Assembly: GCF_001612965.1 (NCBI RefSeq)
Contig: NZ_BDBL01000023.1
Location: 62,001-126,000 of the forward strand
Length of the DNA stretch: 64,000 nt
Direction of reading: 5' to 3'
Source of the DNA: Nocardia kruczakiae NBRC 101016
GTDB taxonomy: Bacteria; Actinomycetota; Actinomycetes; Mycobacteriales; Mycobacteriaceae
Position 1 is the stretch's first letter; every line of letters begins with the position of its first letter. Made by a program: the position numbers and the translations under genes. The notes under the pieces are model-generated. The model did not search any database. It was not told where the DNA came from and saw only the letters and a list, made by a program, of their open reading frames with translations. Shown one piece after another: positions 15,209 through 23,642 of the stretch.

Positions 15209-16195
15209 ATGACCGCAGCCCGTGAACGAACCGACGTGCGGCGCTGGATCGGGGTGCTGCTGGGCCTGTGCTGCGGCGCCGGCGTGGCGGTCCAGGCACG
15301 AATCAACGGTGATCTCGGCGATCGGCTGAACGACGGAATCGCCGCGGCGGTCATCAGTTTCGGCTCCGGTCTGATCCTGCTGCTCATCGTCAGCGGTTTC
15401 AGCGGGCGGATGCGCATCGGTCTGGCCGCGATACGCCGCTCGGTGCACGCCGGCCGGCTGCGGTGGTGGCATCTGCTGGGTGGGTTGTGCGGCGCGTTCT
15501 TCGTTGCCTGTCAAGGGTTGTCCGTGGCCACGATCGGCGTCACCGCCTTCACGATCGCGGTGGTCGCCGGCCAGTTGACCAGCGGTCTCGTCGTGGACCG
15601 TCTGGGTGTGAGCCCGGCCGGAATCACGCCGGTGACGCCGGTGCGGCTCGGTGCGGCGGCCCTCGCGGTCGCGGCTGTCGGTGTGGCCGCGCTGGGGCGC
15701 TCCGGCGGCGAATCCGCTTCCGGCGGGGGCGCGGCCTATCTACTGATCGCACTGCCCGCCCTGGCGGGACTCGGTTTGGCGTGGCAGCAGGCGGTCAACG
15801 GACGGCTGGCGACCGTCGGCGGGCCGGTGCCGGCCACCACGATCAATTTCGCGACCGGGACCGCGGGCCTGCTGGTGGTGGAGGCGGCGCAACTCGCACG
15901 GATCGGCCGGCCCAGCGGCTTTCCCACCGAACCGTGGCTCTACCTCGGCGGGGCGATCGGGGTCTTCTTCATCGCCGTGGCGGCGCTGATCGTGCGCTGG
16001 ATCGGGGTGCTCCTGTTCGGCCTGACCTCGGTGTCCGGCCAGCTCATCGGTTCGGTGGTCCTGGATGTCGTCGCACCGACGGGCACCCGACTGTCGGCGC
16101 TGACCGTCGTCGGGTGCGTATTGACGCTGCTCGCCGCCGCTATCGGCGTCCTCGCGCAGGGGCGCACCACCCACCGGCCTGAACGGCTTTCGTGA
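15209..16195 (+). CDS. DMT superfamily transporter (YdcZ/DUF606-like)
   Basis: The 328-residue protein has about ten hydrophobic helices in two similar halves. Each half begins with a GxxxAxQARINGDLG- or GLAWQQAVNGRLA-type segment, typical of the DUF606 branch of drug/metabolite transporters. Substrate is unknown. It stands alone, 50 bp after the GGDEF/EAL gene and 1 bp from the convergent TetR gene stop. Confidence 0.82.
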   Translation: MTAARERTDVRRWIGVLLGLCCGAGVAVQARINGDLGDRLNDGIAAAVISFGSGLILLLIVSGFSGRMRIGLAAIRRSVHAGRLRWWHLLGGLCGAFFVACQGLSVATIGVTAFTIAVVAGQLTSGLVVDRLGVSPAGITPVTPVRLGAAALAVAAVGVAALGRSGGESASGGGAAYLLIALPALAGLGLAWQQAVNGRLATVGGPVPATTINFATGTAGLLVVEAAQLARIGRPSGFPTEPWLYLGGAIGVFFIAVAALIVRWIGVLLFGLTSVSGQLIGSVVLDVVAPTGTRLSALTVVGCVLTLLAAAIGVLAQGRTTHRPERLS

Positions 16196-16196
16196 T

Positions 16197-16799
16197 TCAG
16201 GGCCGGAAGGCGCGGAGCGTGTGCTCCACCAGCGCATCGGCATACGCGTCGTCGAGCGGCCCGTATCGCAGCAGCCATCGCTGATACACCGGCGCGTACA
16301 GCATTTCGAGCATCAGGTCGAGGTCGGCATCCGCGCGCACCTGCCCGGCCGCCTGCGCGCTGCGTAACCGCGCCTTCTTGGCGTCGTCGACGGGACGTCG
16401 CAACTGCCGGTCGTACTGCGCGGCCAGCTCCGGATCGTTGATGATCTCGGTGTTGAGCGCCCGCACCGGCTTCTCGAATTCCGCATCCGCGAATTCCGCG
16501 ACCGTCGCCCGCATCACCAGCTTCAGATCCGCCTCGATATCCCCGGTGTCCGGCAGCGAGATGCCCTCCCCGTCGGTGTCGCTCAGGTCCAGGAACGATT
16601 CGAAGATCACCGCCCCCTTGGACGGCCACCAGCGGTAGATCGTCTGCTTGCCGACACCCGCGCGCGAGGCGATCGCCTCGATCGAGACCTTCCGATATCC
16701 GACCTCGGAGAGCAGGTCACGCGTGGCCGTCAGAATCGCCTGCCGCGACTTCTCGCTGCGCCGGGAGCCGGCCGGTTCGGATTTCGCGGTATCGGACAC
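16197..16799 (-). CDS. TetR family transcriptional regulator
   Basis: The 200-residue protein has an N-terminal helix-turn-helix (residues about 18-62: ILTATRDLLSEVGYRKVSIEAIASRAGVGKQTIYRWWPSKGAVIFE) and a C-terminal ligand-binding domain with the TetR_C-like stretch PVYQRWLLRYGPLDD. It is divergent from an SDR gene, and the 116-bp region between them holds two copies of a palindrome. It probably represses both genes. GTG 16799 sits 7 nt after TAGGGT. Confidence 0.92.
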   Translation of the reverse strand: MSDTAKSEPAGSRRSEKSRQAILTATRDLLSEVGYRKVSIEAIASRAGVGKQTIYRWWPSKGAVIFESFLDLSDTDGEGISLPDTGDIEADLKLVMRATVAEFADAEFEKPVRALNTEIINDPELAAQYDRQLRRPVDDAKKARLRSAQAAGQVRADADLDLMLEMLYAPVYQRWLLRYGPLDDAYADALVEHTLRAFRP

Positions 16800-16806
16800 G
16801 CGGTCG

Positions 16807-16812
16807 ACCCTA
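16807..16812 (-). promoter_or_regulatory. -10 element of the TetR gene
   Basis: TAGGGT on the minus strand is 7 nt before GTG 16799. The first operator copy (16829-16843) lies just upstream, where a bound repressor would cover the -35 region. Confidence 0.5.
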
Positions 16813-16828
16813 GCATTTCCAGCGAGAC

Positions 16829-16843
16829 GAGACGGATCGTCTT
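16829..16843. promoter_or_regulatory. TetR operator copy 1
   Basis: GAGACGGATCGTCTT is a near-perfect palindrome. It is embedded in CGAGACGAGACGGATCGTCT (16823-16842), which recurs 52 bp downstream with a single change. It overlaps the first bases of a consensus -35 TTGACA (16842-16847) that could serve the SDR gene. Confidence 0.7.
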
Positions 16844-16880
16844 GACAATTCGCACTGCGGTCAGCACTCTGTGTCGAGAC

Positions 16881-16895
16881 GAGACGGACCGTCTC
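16881..16895. promoter_or_regulatory. TetR operator copy 2
   Basis: GAGACGGACCGTCTC is a perfect 15-bp palindrome. It lies just upstream of the GAGAGG ribosome binding site of the SDR gene, so a bound repressor would block its transcription. Confidence 0.75.
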
Positions 16896-16915
16896 ATTAA
16901 GAGAGGATGTGGGAT

Positions 16916-17737
16916 ATGACCACCGGTAAGACCTGGTTCATCACCGGCGCTTCCCGTGGGCTGGGGCGTGCGTTCACCGAAGCCGCCCTCCATGCCGGTG
17001 ATCGAGTGGTCGCGACGGCCCGCGATGTCGAACCGCTACGGGATCTGGCCGCCGCACATCCGGATCGGCTGATTCCGCTCGGCCTGGACGTGTCGGATCG
17101 CCGGGCCGTATTCGAGGTCGTCGAGCGGGCCCTCGCGCTGGTCGGGGAGCTCGACGTCGTCGTGAACAACGCCGGCGGCATGCTCTACGGCATGGTCGAG
17201 GAGGCGAGCGAGGACCAGATTCGCGCGCATCTGGATGTGAACTTCTTCGGCGCGGTATGGGTCGTCCAGGCCGTGCTGCCGCAGCTGCGCGCACAGGGGC
17301 ACGGCCGCATCCTGCAGGTGACCTCGATGGGAACCGCCGGTGATATGGCCGCCGTCGGCTACTACGGCGCCGGGAAGGCGGCGCTGGCCTCGCTGACCGA
17401 AGCTCTGGCGATGGAGGCCGAACCCTTCGGCGTCAAGGTCACCAATCTGGAGATGGGCGGCTACGACACCGGCCTGTTCACCGCGGGAACGACCGCGACC
17501 GAGGCCCTGCCGCAGTACGAGTCACTGCGCGAGGAGCTGGCACGCATGTGGGGCGACGAATCCGGGCCGGCGCCGAGTTCGGCCGCGCCGGTGATCATGA
17601 AACTGGTCGAACTCGAGGATCCGCCGCGACGTCTGATCGTGGGCGGCAATTCCTTCGATCAGGTCGCCGAACTCACTGCGGTGCGCTCCGAAGGGTATCG
17701 AGCCTGGGAGTCGCTCAGCCGGTTGGCGCCCGGCTGA
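16916..17737 (+). CDS. SDR family NAD(P)-dependent oxidoreductase
   Basis: The 273-residue short-chain dehydrogenase has the Rossmann motif TGASRGLG (residues about 13-20), NNAGG, the catalytic Ser in LQVTSMG, and YYGAGK with the catalytic Tyr and Lys. Substrate is not predictable from sequence. It is divergent from a TetR gene and preceded by two operators, so it is probably induced by the ligand of that regulator. ATG 16916 is chosen because GAGAGG precedes it by 9 nt, while ATG 16907 touches that site. Confidence 0.9.
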   Translation: MTTGKTWFITGASRGLGRAFTEAALHAGDRVVATARDVEPLRDLAAAHPDRLIPLGLDVSDRRAVFEVVERALALVGELDVVVNNAGGMLYGMVEEASEDQIRAHLDVNFFGAVWVVQAVLPQLRAQGHGRILQVTSMGTAGDMAAVGYYGAGKAALASLTEALAMEAEPFGVKVTNLEMGGYDTGLFTAGTTATEALPQYESLREELARMWGDESGPAPSSAAPVIMKLVELEDPPRRLIVGGNSFDQVAELTAVRSEGYRAWESLSRLAPG

Positions 17738-17741
17738 GGGC

Positions 17742-17819
17742 GGTGAACTATTCGTGCAAACCTGAGCCTTCTGCGCGGAAATCTGCTCATTCGGCCCGAG
17801 TTTGCACGAATAGTTCACC
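17742..17819. repeat. Palindromic intergenic repeat, copy 1 (possible bidirectional terminator)
   Basis: Arms at 17742-17768 and 17793-17819 pair over 20 perfect bases (GGTGAACTATTCGTGCAAAC and its complement) plus a partly matched extension, around a 24-nt loop. It fills the gap between two convergent genes. A related sequence of the same length occurs at 31907-31983, also between convergent genes. Confidence 0.8.
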
Positions 17820-17823
17820 CCTT

Positions 17824-19380
17824 TCACAACTTGCGCGAACGAAGTTCGTGCCCCTTGGACGTCTTGCAGCGCCCGGTCTCCAGATCCCACTGCCAGCCGT
17901 GCAGATTGCAGGTGAGCGTATTGCCCTCCACCACACCGAATTTCGACAGATCGGCCTTCAGGTGCGGGCAGCGTCGCTGTACCTCCCAGCCGGCGAGCTC
18001 GGTCGAGGCGGAATCGTCGTGTGCCTCGGCGAACCAGCCGTCGGCATACGCGATGCGCTCGTCGGTGAGGCACTTGAAGAAGGTGTAGAGGAATTCGTTG
18101 TAGCCGCCGATCCGCCACGCCTGGAAGCGGGTGGACAGGAAGATGGTGTTCACCCAGTCGGGTTCGTTGTCGCGCAGCACGGTGCGTACCAGCTGCGGGG
18201 CGATGCGGAACCCGTACCGGTACTTGCCTTCTCCCTCGATCGGCCCGCGCACCAGCCGCTTCGGGAAGTCGAGCACCACGGTTTCCTCGCCCATGACCAG
18301 CCCGACCGGATAGCCGATCCCGTCGCAGATCAGATCGCTCTGCGCCATGATCGGTTCGAACAGCTCCTTGAGCTGGGGAAGCAGCGGTGTGCCGTCTTCG
18401 GTTGCCCAGGAAGCCTTCTCGCGTTCCAGCACCGGCGCCATGCGCTGCGCCATCCGCTCGATATAGCCGGCCTTGTCGTCGTAGATCTCGGCCGGATCGA
18501 ACGGATGGGTCAGATCCAGTTCCTTCCCGCGCACATCGGCGACCGAACCCGGAATCATCAGCACCCCACCGGGATTGCCGTGGATGCGCATCTGCTCGAG
18601 GAAGACCATCTGGTCCGGGAAGATATTGCCGTTGTCGGTGGAGTAGCGGTTCTCGCCGTCGTCGTTGAGGTAGCGCAGTTCGTCGTCGAGGAACACCGGC
18701 GGTCCGGCCGAGGGCACCACCCAGGTGGCGCCGACCTGCTCGATATAGCTGCGCGCGCGGTCCATTCCGCGCTGGCGCTTCTGCTTGCCGAAATTCGCCT
18801 TGGTCTTGCTCGGGATGTCGTAGACCATCGGGTACCAGATGGCACCCGAATACTGCAGCAGGTGGATGTCGATATGTCCGAACTGCTCGTGCAGGACGTC
18901 CATGTCCACCGGCCGGGCGTCGTTCATGTTGAAACACACGGTCTCGCGGTCGGAGACGACCAGGCCCGAATCGCCGATCGGCCCGTCGGCCGGCGCCCGC
19001 AGCGCGATGATCATGATGTCCAGTTCGTGCCCGTCCCGGCCGGTGATCGTGTGCTTGACCGAGTCCTGGGTTTCGAAGAATGTGTGGAAGCCCAGCTTCT
19101 CGAGCTCGCGCTGCAGATCCGGCACCGGATAGTCCGGCAGCAGGACGGTGGCGTCCTTGTTCACGTGGTCGAGCAGATTCTTCGCGTCGAAGTGGTCGCG
19201 ATGCAGGTGCGAGACGTAGAGGAAATCGCAGTTGCCCAGCTCGTCCCAGTCCAGCCCGGTGTTGTCCGGGAACGGGACCCACGACGCGAAATAGGCCGGA
19301 TTCACCCACGGATCACAGAGGATCGTCCCGGCCGCGGTGCGGATGTGGAATCCGGCATGTCCGACGCTGGTGATCTGCAC
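17824..19380 (-). CDS. Metallo-beta-lactamase-fold protein with C-terminal Rieske [2Fe-2S] domain (Rv3818-like)
   Basis: The 518-residue protein begins with a UlaG-like metallo-beta-lactamase domain containing SHLHRDHFD (His58, His60, Asp62, His63) and ends with a Rieske domain: Cys471-Pro-His473 and Cys491-x-x-His494. This combination is shared with M. tuberculosis Rv3818 and resembles, in rearranged form, the vertebrate CMP-sialic-acid hydroxylase. Together they suggest an oxygenase or redox enzyme acting on a phosphorylated or nucleotide-linked substrate; the actual reaction is unknown. The GTG start has AGGAGG about 9 nt upstream. No ferredoxin or reductase gene is adjacent. Confidence 0.85.
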   Translation of the reverse strand: MQITSVGHAGFHIRTAAGTILCDPWVNPAYFASWVPFPDNTGLDWDELGNCDFLYVSHLHRDHFDAKNLLDHVNKDATVLLPDYPVPDLQRELEKLGFHTFFETQDSVKHTITGRDGHELDIMIIALRAPADGPIGDSGLVVSDRETVCFNMNDARPVDMDVLHEQFGHIDIHLLQYSGAIWYPMVYDIPSKTKANFGKQKRQRGMDRARSYIEQVGATWVVPSAGPPVFLDDELRYLNDDGENRYSTDNGNIFPDQMVFLEQMRIHGNPGGVLMIPGSVADVRGKELDLTHPFDPAEIYDDKAGYIERMAQRMAPVLEREKASWATEDGTPLLPQLKELFEPIMAQSDLICDGIGYPVGLVMGEETVVLDFPKRLVRGPIEGEGKYRYGFRIAPQLVRTVLRDNEPDWVNTIFLSTRFQAWRIGGYNEFLYTFFKCLTDERIAYADGWFAEAHDDSASTELAGWEVQRRCPHLKADLSKFGVVEGNTLTCNLHGWQWDLETGRCKTSKGHELRSRKL

Positions 19381-19576
19381 GAAGAAGTCCCTCCTGAACC
19401 CGGCTACCAGCCACCCAGGGTAGCGGTTGAACGGGCTTGCGCAGCCTGAGGGGCGCTTTCGAAGGCCTCGATACCGGTTATTTCCGAGCTATTGCCTTGG
19501 CCGTCGGACCGGCGCAGTGTGGAGGTGCACGGTGGCGCCACCGGGGCGCTGCCCCGAGTACAGAGGAAGTGGACCC

Positions 19577-20203
19577 GTGTACGCACGTTCTACGACTATC
19601 CAAGCCAAGACCTCCGCGATCGACACCGGAATCGCGCATATGCGCGACGAGGTGATGCCGGCCCTGGAGAACATGCCCGGCTGTGTCGGGATGTCGTTGC
19701 TTGTCGACCGGAAGTCCGGTCGTTGCATCGCGACGACGTCCTGGGAATCCGAGGAGATGATGCGCGAGAGCGCCGATCGGGTGCGTTCGCTGCGTGATCG
19801 CGCCGTCCAGCTGCTCGGTGCCGATTCGGCGCGGGTCGAGCAGTGGGAGGTCGCGGCCATGCACCGCGACCATCGCCTGCCCGAAGGCGCATGTGCCCAG
19901 CTCACCTGGGCCAAGTCCGACGATCCCAGCAGGTTCGACCAGGCGATCGACACCTACAAGTCCATGGTGGCGTCGCAACTGGAACAGATGCCGGGGTTCT
20001 GCAGCACGAGCCTGCTGGTCGATCGGGCGAACGGGCGCGGTGTCGCGTGCGAGACCTTCGAGAGCGCCGACGCGGTCGAACGCAATCGCGAACAACTCGC
20101 CACCCTGCGCCGCGAAGGAACCCGCCGAGCCGGTGTCGACGTGCTCGAAGTCGGCGATTTCGAGGTCGCCCTCGCGCATCTGCGCGTCCCCGAACTGGTC
20201 TGA
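19577..20203 (+). CDS. ABM-like (dimeric alpha-beta barrel) two-domain protein
   Basis: The 208-residue protein contains two similar halves. Each has an ARxxT-type opening, a MPGxxGxSLLVDRxxGR strand pair (PGCVGMSLLVDRKSGR and PGFCSTSLLVDRANGR), and a following helix with ESADxxxxxR. This layout is typical of antibiotic-biosynthesis-monooxygenase/stress-responsive barrel domains. No cofactor site is recognisable and the role is unknown. GTG 19577 has AGAGGAAG about 7 nt upstream. The open frame continues upstream to 19427 without supporting features. It is divergent from the Rieske gene. Confidence 0.75.
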   Translation: MYARSTTIQAKTSAIDTGIAHMRDEVMPALENMPGCVGMSLLVDRKSGRCIATTSWESEEMMRESADRVRSLRDRAVQLLGADSARVEQWEVAAMHRDHRLPEGACAQLTWAKSDDPSRFDQAIDTYKSMVASQLEQMPGFCSTSLLVDRANGRGVACETFESADAVERNREQLATLRREGTRRAGVDVLEVGDFEVALAHLRVPELV

Positions 20204-20295
20204 GCGGCAGGCGGATCGCTATCGCGCCCACTGTCATCTCGTGACCTCGCGGTTACCCCCGGGCTATCGCGACGAGGCCGGCCCGCTCCCGCGCA

Positions 20296-21213
20296 TCAGG
20301 CCGAAACGTCGCCGATGCAATATCCGTTGTCCGTCGCTTTCACGGTGTATGTCCGTTCCTGCTGGGCACCGCCGGCCGTGACCGTCGCGGATATGGACAG
20401 GTATGTGCTGTTCAGAGCCGTGGAACTGAGCGACTGATCGGCGAAAGCGGTCGGCGAGGTGAGCTTGGCCGCATTCGTGGCCAGCGGCGGGCGCGATGTG
20501 CGTCCGGTGCCGTTCGGATCCCACGCGGTGGCGGCGGTGCACACCAGCGGATGGGTGTTTTCCTGGTCCGCCGCGTCGATCGGATGTCCGGTCTGGCGGG
20601 ACAGATAGCGCCGGACGATGTGGCGGGCGTCGGCGGTCTGGGCCTCGCTGCCGGTGCCGAAACCGATCTCGGTGCCGGCAGGGTATACCCGTGGGCAGGC
20701 ATATCCGGTGGCGATATCGGTTCGCTCGGCGACGACGGTCACCGCGTCGGCGGCTCCGCTCGCCGACTTCCACACGAGGGCGGTTCCGTTGTCACTGCCG
20801 GGTTCGGCCAGCGCCGCCTCGATGGCCTGCTTGTCGGAGTACATCGTCTCGACGTTGCGGGGAGCCATCGTCCAGCACTTGGCTGCCATTTCCGCCGGAG
20901 TGAGCTGCCGCAGATCGGTCACCCAGCGGGTCATGGCGTCGGTGGCCTGAGGATCGGCCGTGACGAGGGCCACCGCTACCGCGGGTTCGGGCGCTGCCGG
21001 AGCGGGAGCGGCGATCCGCGAGGACGACGGAGCGGCGGATCGCGTTGCCGCGGGGGAATTCTCGGACTTGTGATAGTCGGTGCCCTCGATGCCGACCTGC
21101 GAATCACATCCGGCGAGGATGCCCGCGACCACGATCGCCAGACCACCTGCCCGCACCGCCGAGAACCGCCTGCCGCGTCGCGCCGCCCGTCCGGTATGCA
21201 GCGCTGCGCCCAT
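20296..21213 (-). CDS. Putative lipoprotein, unknown function
   Basis: The 305-residue protein has a lipoprotein signal ending in the lipobox LAGC (ILAGCDSQ, about residue 36). A Ser/Ala/Pro-rich linker (about 50-85) follows, then a folded extracellular domain with four cysteines beyond the lipobox (KCWTM, YACPRVYP, LVCTAA and GYCIGD), possibly paired. I do not recognise the family; it is of the kind seen as conserved lipoproteins in Nocardia. ATG 21213 is preceded by GAGGGGG. The open frame extends far upstream across the divergent plsC gene, which is an artefact of GC-rich sequence. Confidence 0.72.
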   Translation of the reverse strand: MGAALHTGRAARRGRRFSAVRAGGLAIVVAGILAGCDSQVGIEGTDYHKSENSPAATRSAAPSSSRIAAPAPAAPEPAVAVALVTADPQATDAMTRWVTDLRQLTPAEMAAKCWTMAPRNVETMYSDKQAIEAALAEPGSDNGTALVWKSASGAADAVTVVAERTDIATGYACPRVYPAGTEIGFGTGSEAQTADARHIVRRYLSRQTGHPIDAADQENTHPLVCTAATAWDPNGTGRTSRPPLATNAAKLTSPTAFADQSLSSTALNSTYLSISATVTAGGAQQERTYTVKATDNGYCIGDVSA

Positions 21214-21321
21214 ACCCCCTCGTGGTTTCCGGCCGCCTGCACGCGATGCTGGATTGGGGCTTTCCACTGCGCTGAACCTCGTTTTCTGTGCGGCGGTCGG
21301 TAGCGAAAATGTGACAGCGAC

Positions 21322-21327
21322 TACGCT
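21322..21327 (+). promoter_or_regulatory. -10 element of the first plsC-like gene
   Basis: TACGCT is 9 nt before GTG 21337 and there is no Shine-Dalgarno. Spacing is slightly long for a leaderless start. Confidence 0.4.
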
Positions 21328-21336
21328 AGCGGAATT

Positions 21337-22125
21337 GTGGAACCCGTATACCGGACGATCATCGGCCTGGCCCGGACCGTCTTCTTCGTACAGGGACTGA
21401 AATTCGACGTCACGGGCGCTGAGAACATCCCCGCGCAGGGCGGCGCGGTCATCGCGATCAACCACACCGGCTATATGGACTTCACCTACGCGGGCCTGCC
21501 CGCGCGGACACCGAAGCGCTACATCCGGTTCATGGCGAAGAAGGAAGTCTTCGACAACCCGATCTCCGGGCCGATCATGCGCGTGCTGCGGCACATCCCG
21601 GTCGACCGTGGGGCCGGCGCGGACTCCTACAAGGCGGCCGTCGACTATCTGCGCCGCGGCGAACTGGTCGGGGTGTATCCCGAGGCGACCATCAGCCGCA
21701 GCTTCGAGATCAAGGAATTCAAATCGGGTGCCGCGCGGATGGCCGTCGAGGCCGGGGTACCGATCGTCCCGATGACGATCTGGGGTGCGCAGCGGGTCTG
21801 GACCAAGGGGCATCCGAAACGCCTGGGCCGCACCAACACCCCCATTTCGATCGCCGTCGGCAAACCCATCTTCCCGCCCGCGGAGGCGGACGAGAAGGCG
21901 GTCGCCGAACTCACCGAGACCGTGCGCGCGACCATGCAGGAGATGCTGCTCGGCCTGCAGAAGGACTACCCGCACGAGCCCGGCGCATACTGGGTTCCGG
22001 CCCGCTTGGGCGGCGGCGCACCGACACTGGAGGAAGCCGACGCGATGGACGCGGCCGAGGCCAAGGCGAAAGCGGAGGCGCGCGCCGCGCGTCGCGCCGC
22101 CGAAGCGGGAGATGCCGACTCCTGA
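21337..22125 (+). CDS. Lysophospholipid acyltransferase family protein (PlsC-like)
   Basis: The 262-residue enzyme has the acyltransferase HX4D motif (NHTGYMD, His43 and Asp48), the substrate-binding YPEATISRS block, and the VPIVPMTIWGAQRVW block. Such enzymes transfer acyl chains to (lyso)phosphatidic acid or related lipids at the inner membrane. The C-terminus is an Ala/Glu/Lys-rich charged tail. It is followed 37 bp later by a close paralogue; the same tandem arrangement occurs at Rv3814c-Rv3816c. Confidence 0.92.
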   Translation: MEPVYRTIIGLARTVFFVQGLKFDVTGAENIPAQGGAVIAINHTGYMDFTYAGLPARTPKRYIRFMAKKEVFDNPISGPIMRVLRHIPVDRGAGADSYKAAVDYLRRGELVGVYPEATISRSFEIKEFKSGAARMAVEAGVPIVPMTIWGAQRVWTKGHPKRLGRTNTPISIAVGKPIFPPAEADEKAVAELTETVRATMQEMLLGLQKDYPHEPGAYWVPARLGGGAPTLEEADAMDAAEAKAKAEARAARRAAEAGDADS

Positions 22126-22162
22126 CGGCAGGGTCGGCCCGGTAGTACCAGGAGTGTCACCG

Positions 22163-22918
22163 ATGACGCGAGAACCCGTTTTCGACGTCCTCACCGGATT
22201 GGTTCGCACCATCTTCTGGGCACAGGGCCTGAAGATCGACATCGTCGGCGGCGAGCACATCCCGCGCACCGGCGGTGCGGTCCTGGCCGTGAATCACACG
22301 GCCTACCTGGACTTCATGGAGGTCGGACTCGTCGGCCGCGAATCGGGCCGCAACGTCCGCTACATGATGAAGGCCGAACTCGAACACGGCATCGTCGGCT
22401 GGCTCATGAGACAGTGCAAGGCGATCGGCGTCGACCGCACCGCCGGCGCCGAATCCTACGCCCGCGCCGTCACCGCCCTGCGCGACGGTGAAATCGTCGT
22501 CGTCTACCCCGAAGCCACCATCAGCCGCAGCTTCGAACTGAAGGAATTCAAATCCGGCGCCGCCCGCATGGCGATCGAAGCCGCCGTCCCCATCATCCCC
22601 ATGACGATCTGGGGTGCCCAACGCGTCTGGACCAAAGACATCCCGAAACAACTGGGCCGCCACAACTTCCCGATCCACATCCAGGTAGGCGACCCCATAG
22701 CCCCCGTCGACCACGCCGACGACCTCACCGCCGCCCTGCGCTCCAGCATGGAGAAACTGCTCGACGCCGCGCAACGGGACTACGACATGCCCCCGGGCGC
22801 CCGCTGGGTCCCGGCCCGTTTGGGCGGCACCGCACCGACATTGGAGCAGGCGAAGGTCCTGGAACGCGAGGAGATGGAACGCCGCGCCGCCGCGAAAGCC
22901 AAACGCGCACAAGGGTGA
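22163..22918 (+). CDS. Lysophospholipid acyltransferase family protein (PlsC-like), second copy
   Basis: The 251-residue paralogue of the preceding gene shares long identical stretches (YPEATISRSFE, KEFKSGAARMA, PMTIWGAQRVWTK). It has HX4D as NHTAYLD (His45, Asp50). The N-terminal half differs more, so acyl or acceptor preference may differ. ATG 22163 is preceded by CAGGAG at a spacing of about 8. It lies downstream of the first copy in the same direction and probably in one transcript. Confidence 0.92.
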   Translation: MTREPVFDVLTGLVRTIFWAQGLKIDIVGGEHIPRTGGAVLAVNHTAYLDFMEVGLVGRESGRNVRYMMKAELEHGIVGWLMRQCKAIGVDRTAGAESYARAVTALRDGEIVVVYPEATISRSFELKEFKSGAARMAIEAAVPIIPMTIWGAQRVWTKDIPKQLGRHNFPIHIQVGDPIAPVDHADDLTAALRSSMEKLLDAAQRDYDMPPGARWVPARLGGTAPTLEQAKVLEREEMERRAAAKAKRAQG

Positions 22919-22985
22919 AGACGCTGACCCGGGCCCAGCGCTTCGATGCCGAGCCGCCACCGCTGCTCTTCGGCCCTCGATCGCC

Positions 22986-23642
22986 TCAGCTCGGATCCGA
23001 TCCCCGGATGGCGGCGAACCAGGTGGCGGTAGCCGCAGCGACCACCGTCGCGGCGGCGAAGGCGGGAACGCCGCCGCCGCCGACGTAGATCCAGAACAGG
23101 CCGGCGAAGGGGGCGACGACGGCGAATTGGGCGTCGAGGAGGAGGCGGCGGCCGAGGCGGGTGGCTGCGGCGGCGTGGGACGGGCCGTCGGGGTCGGGGC
23201 GGGTCGGGTTGTCGATCAGGCGGCCCTGCGGTTCGCGGTCGCGGACCGCTCCGGAGGCGAACAGGCGGTGGCCGTGCACGACCACAGCCGCGTCACAGTC
23301 GGCGTCGGACTCCGTGAGGACGGCGAGTGACGGATCGAAATAGACCGGCAGCCAACGGGTTCGGCCGCCGGAGCTCAGTTCCAGCCACGATCGGCTGACC
23401 AACCGGTTCTGCTGGCGTACCCGCTTCACCCGGAACGTCCCGGCCGGAATCGTGCGCCACGGCACCACCCCGAACGCCACCGCGAGGCGAAACCCGGTGT
23501 ACAGCAGCACAACCAGCCCCACCGCCGCCAGCATGGCCAACTGTTCCGGATCGGCGAACGGCGCCCAGGCGATGCAGATCACCAGGGCGCCGATCGTGGT
23601 CAGAACCGGATAGGCCAGCGGATGGCCGGTACCGGAAATCAC
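22986..23642 (-). CDS. Membrane protein of unknown function
   Basis: The 218-residue protein has two helices near the N-terminus (about 13-30 and 37-57), a soluble middle with strand-rich content (FRVKRVRQQNRLVSRSWLEL...WLPVYFDP), and two C-terminal helices (about 170-210). I do not recognise the family. Its GTG overlaps the stop of the upstream substrate-binding protein gene (GTGA), so it is the last, translationally coupled gene of the ABC-transporter operon. Confidence 0.7.
   Translation of the reverse strand: MISGTGHPLAYPVLTTIGALVICIAWAPFADPEQLAMLAAVGLVVLLYTGFRLAVAFGVVPWRTIPAGTFRVKRVRQQNRLVSRSWLELSSGGRTRWLPVYFDPSLAVLTESDADCDAAVVVHGHRLFASGAVRDREPQGRLIDNPTRPDPDGPSHAAAATRLGRRLLLDAQFAVVAPFAGLFWIYVGGGGVPAFAAATVVAAATATWFAAIRGSDPS

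Noticed and set aside
21214..22269. N-terminal extension of the lipoprotein gene at 20296-21213
   Set aside because: It runs antisense through two PlsC genes; the signal peptide and Shine-Dalgarno fix the start at 21213.
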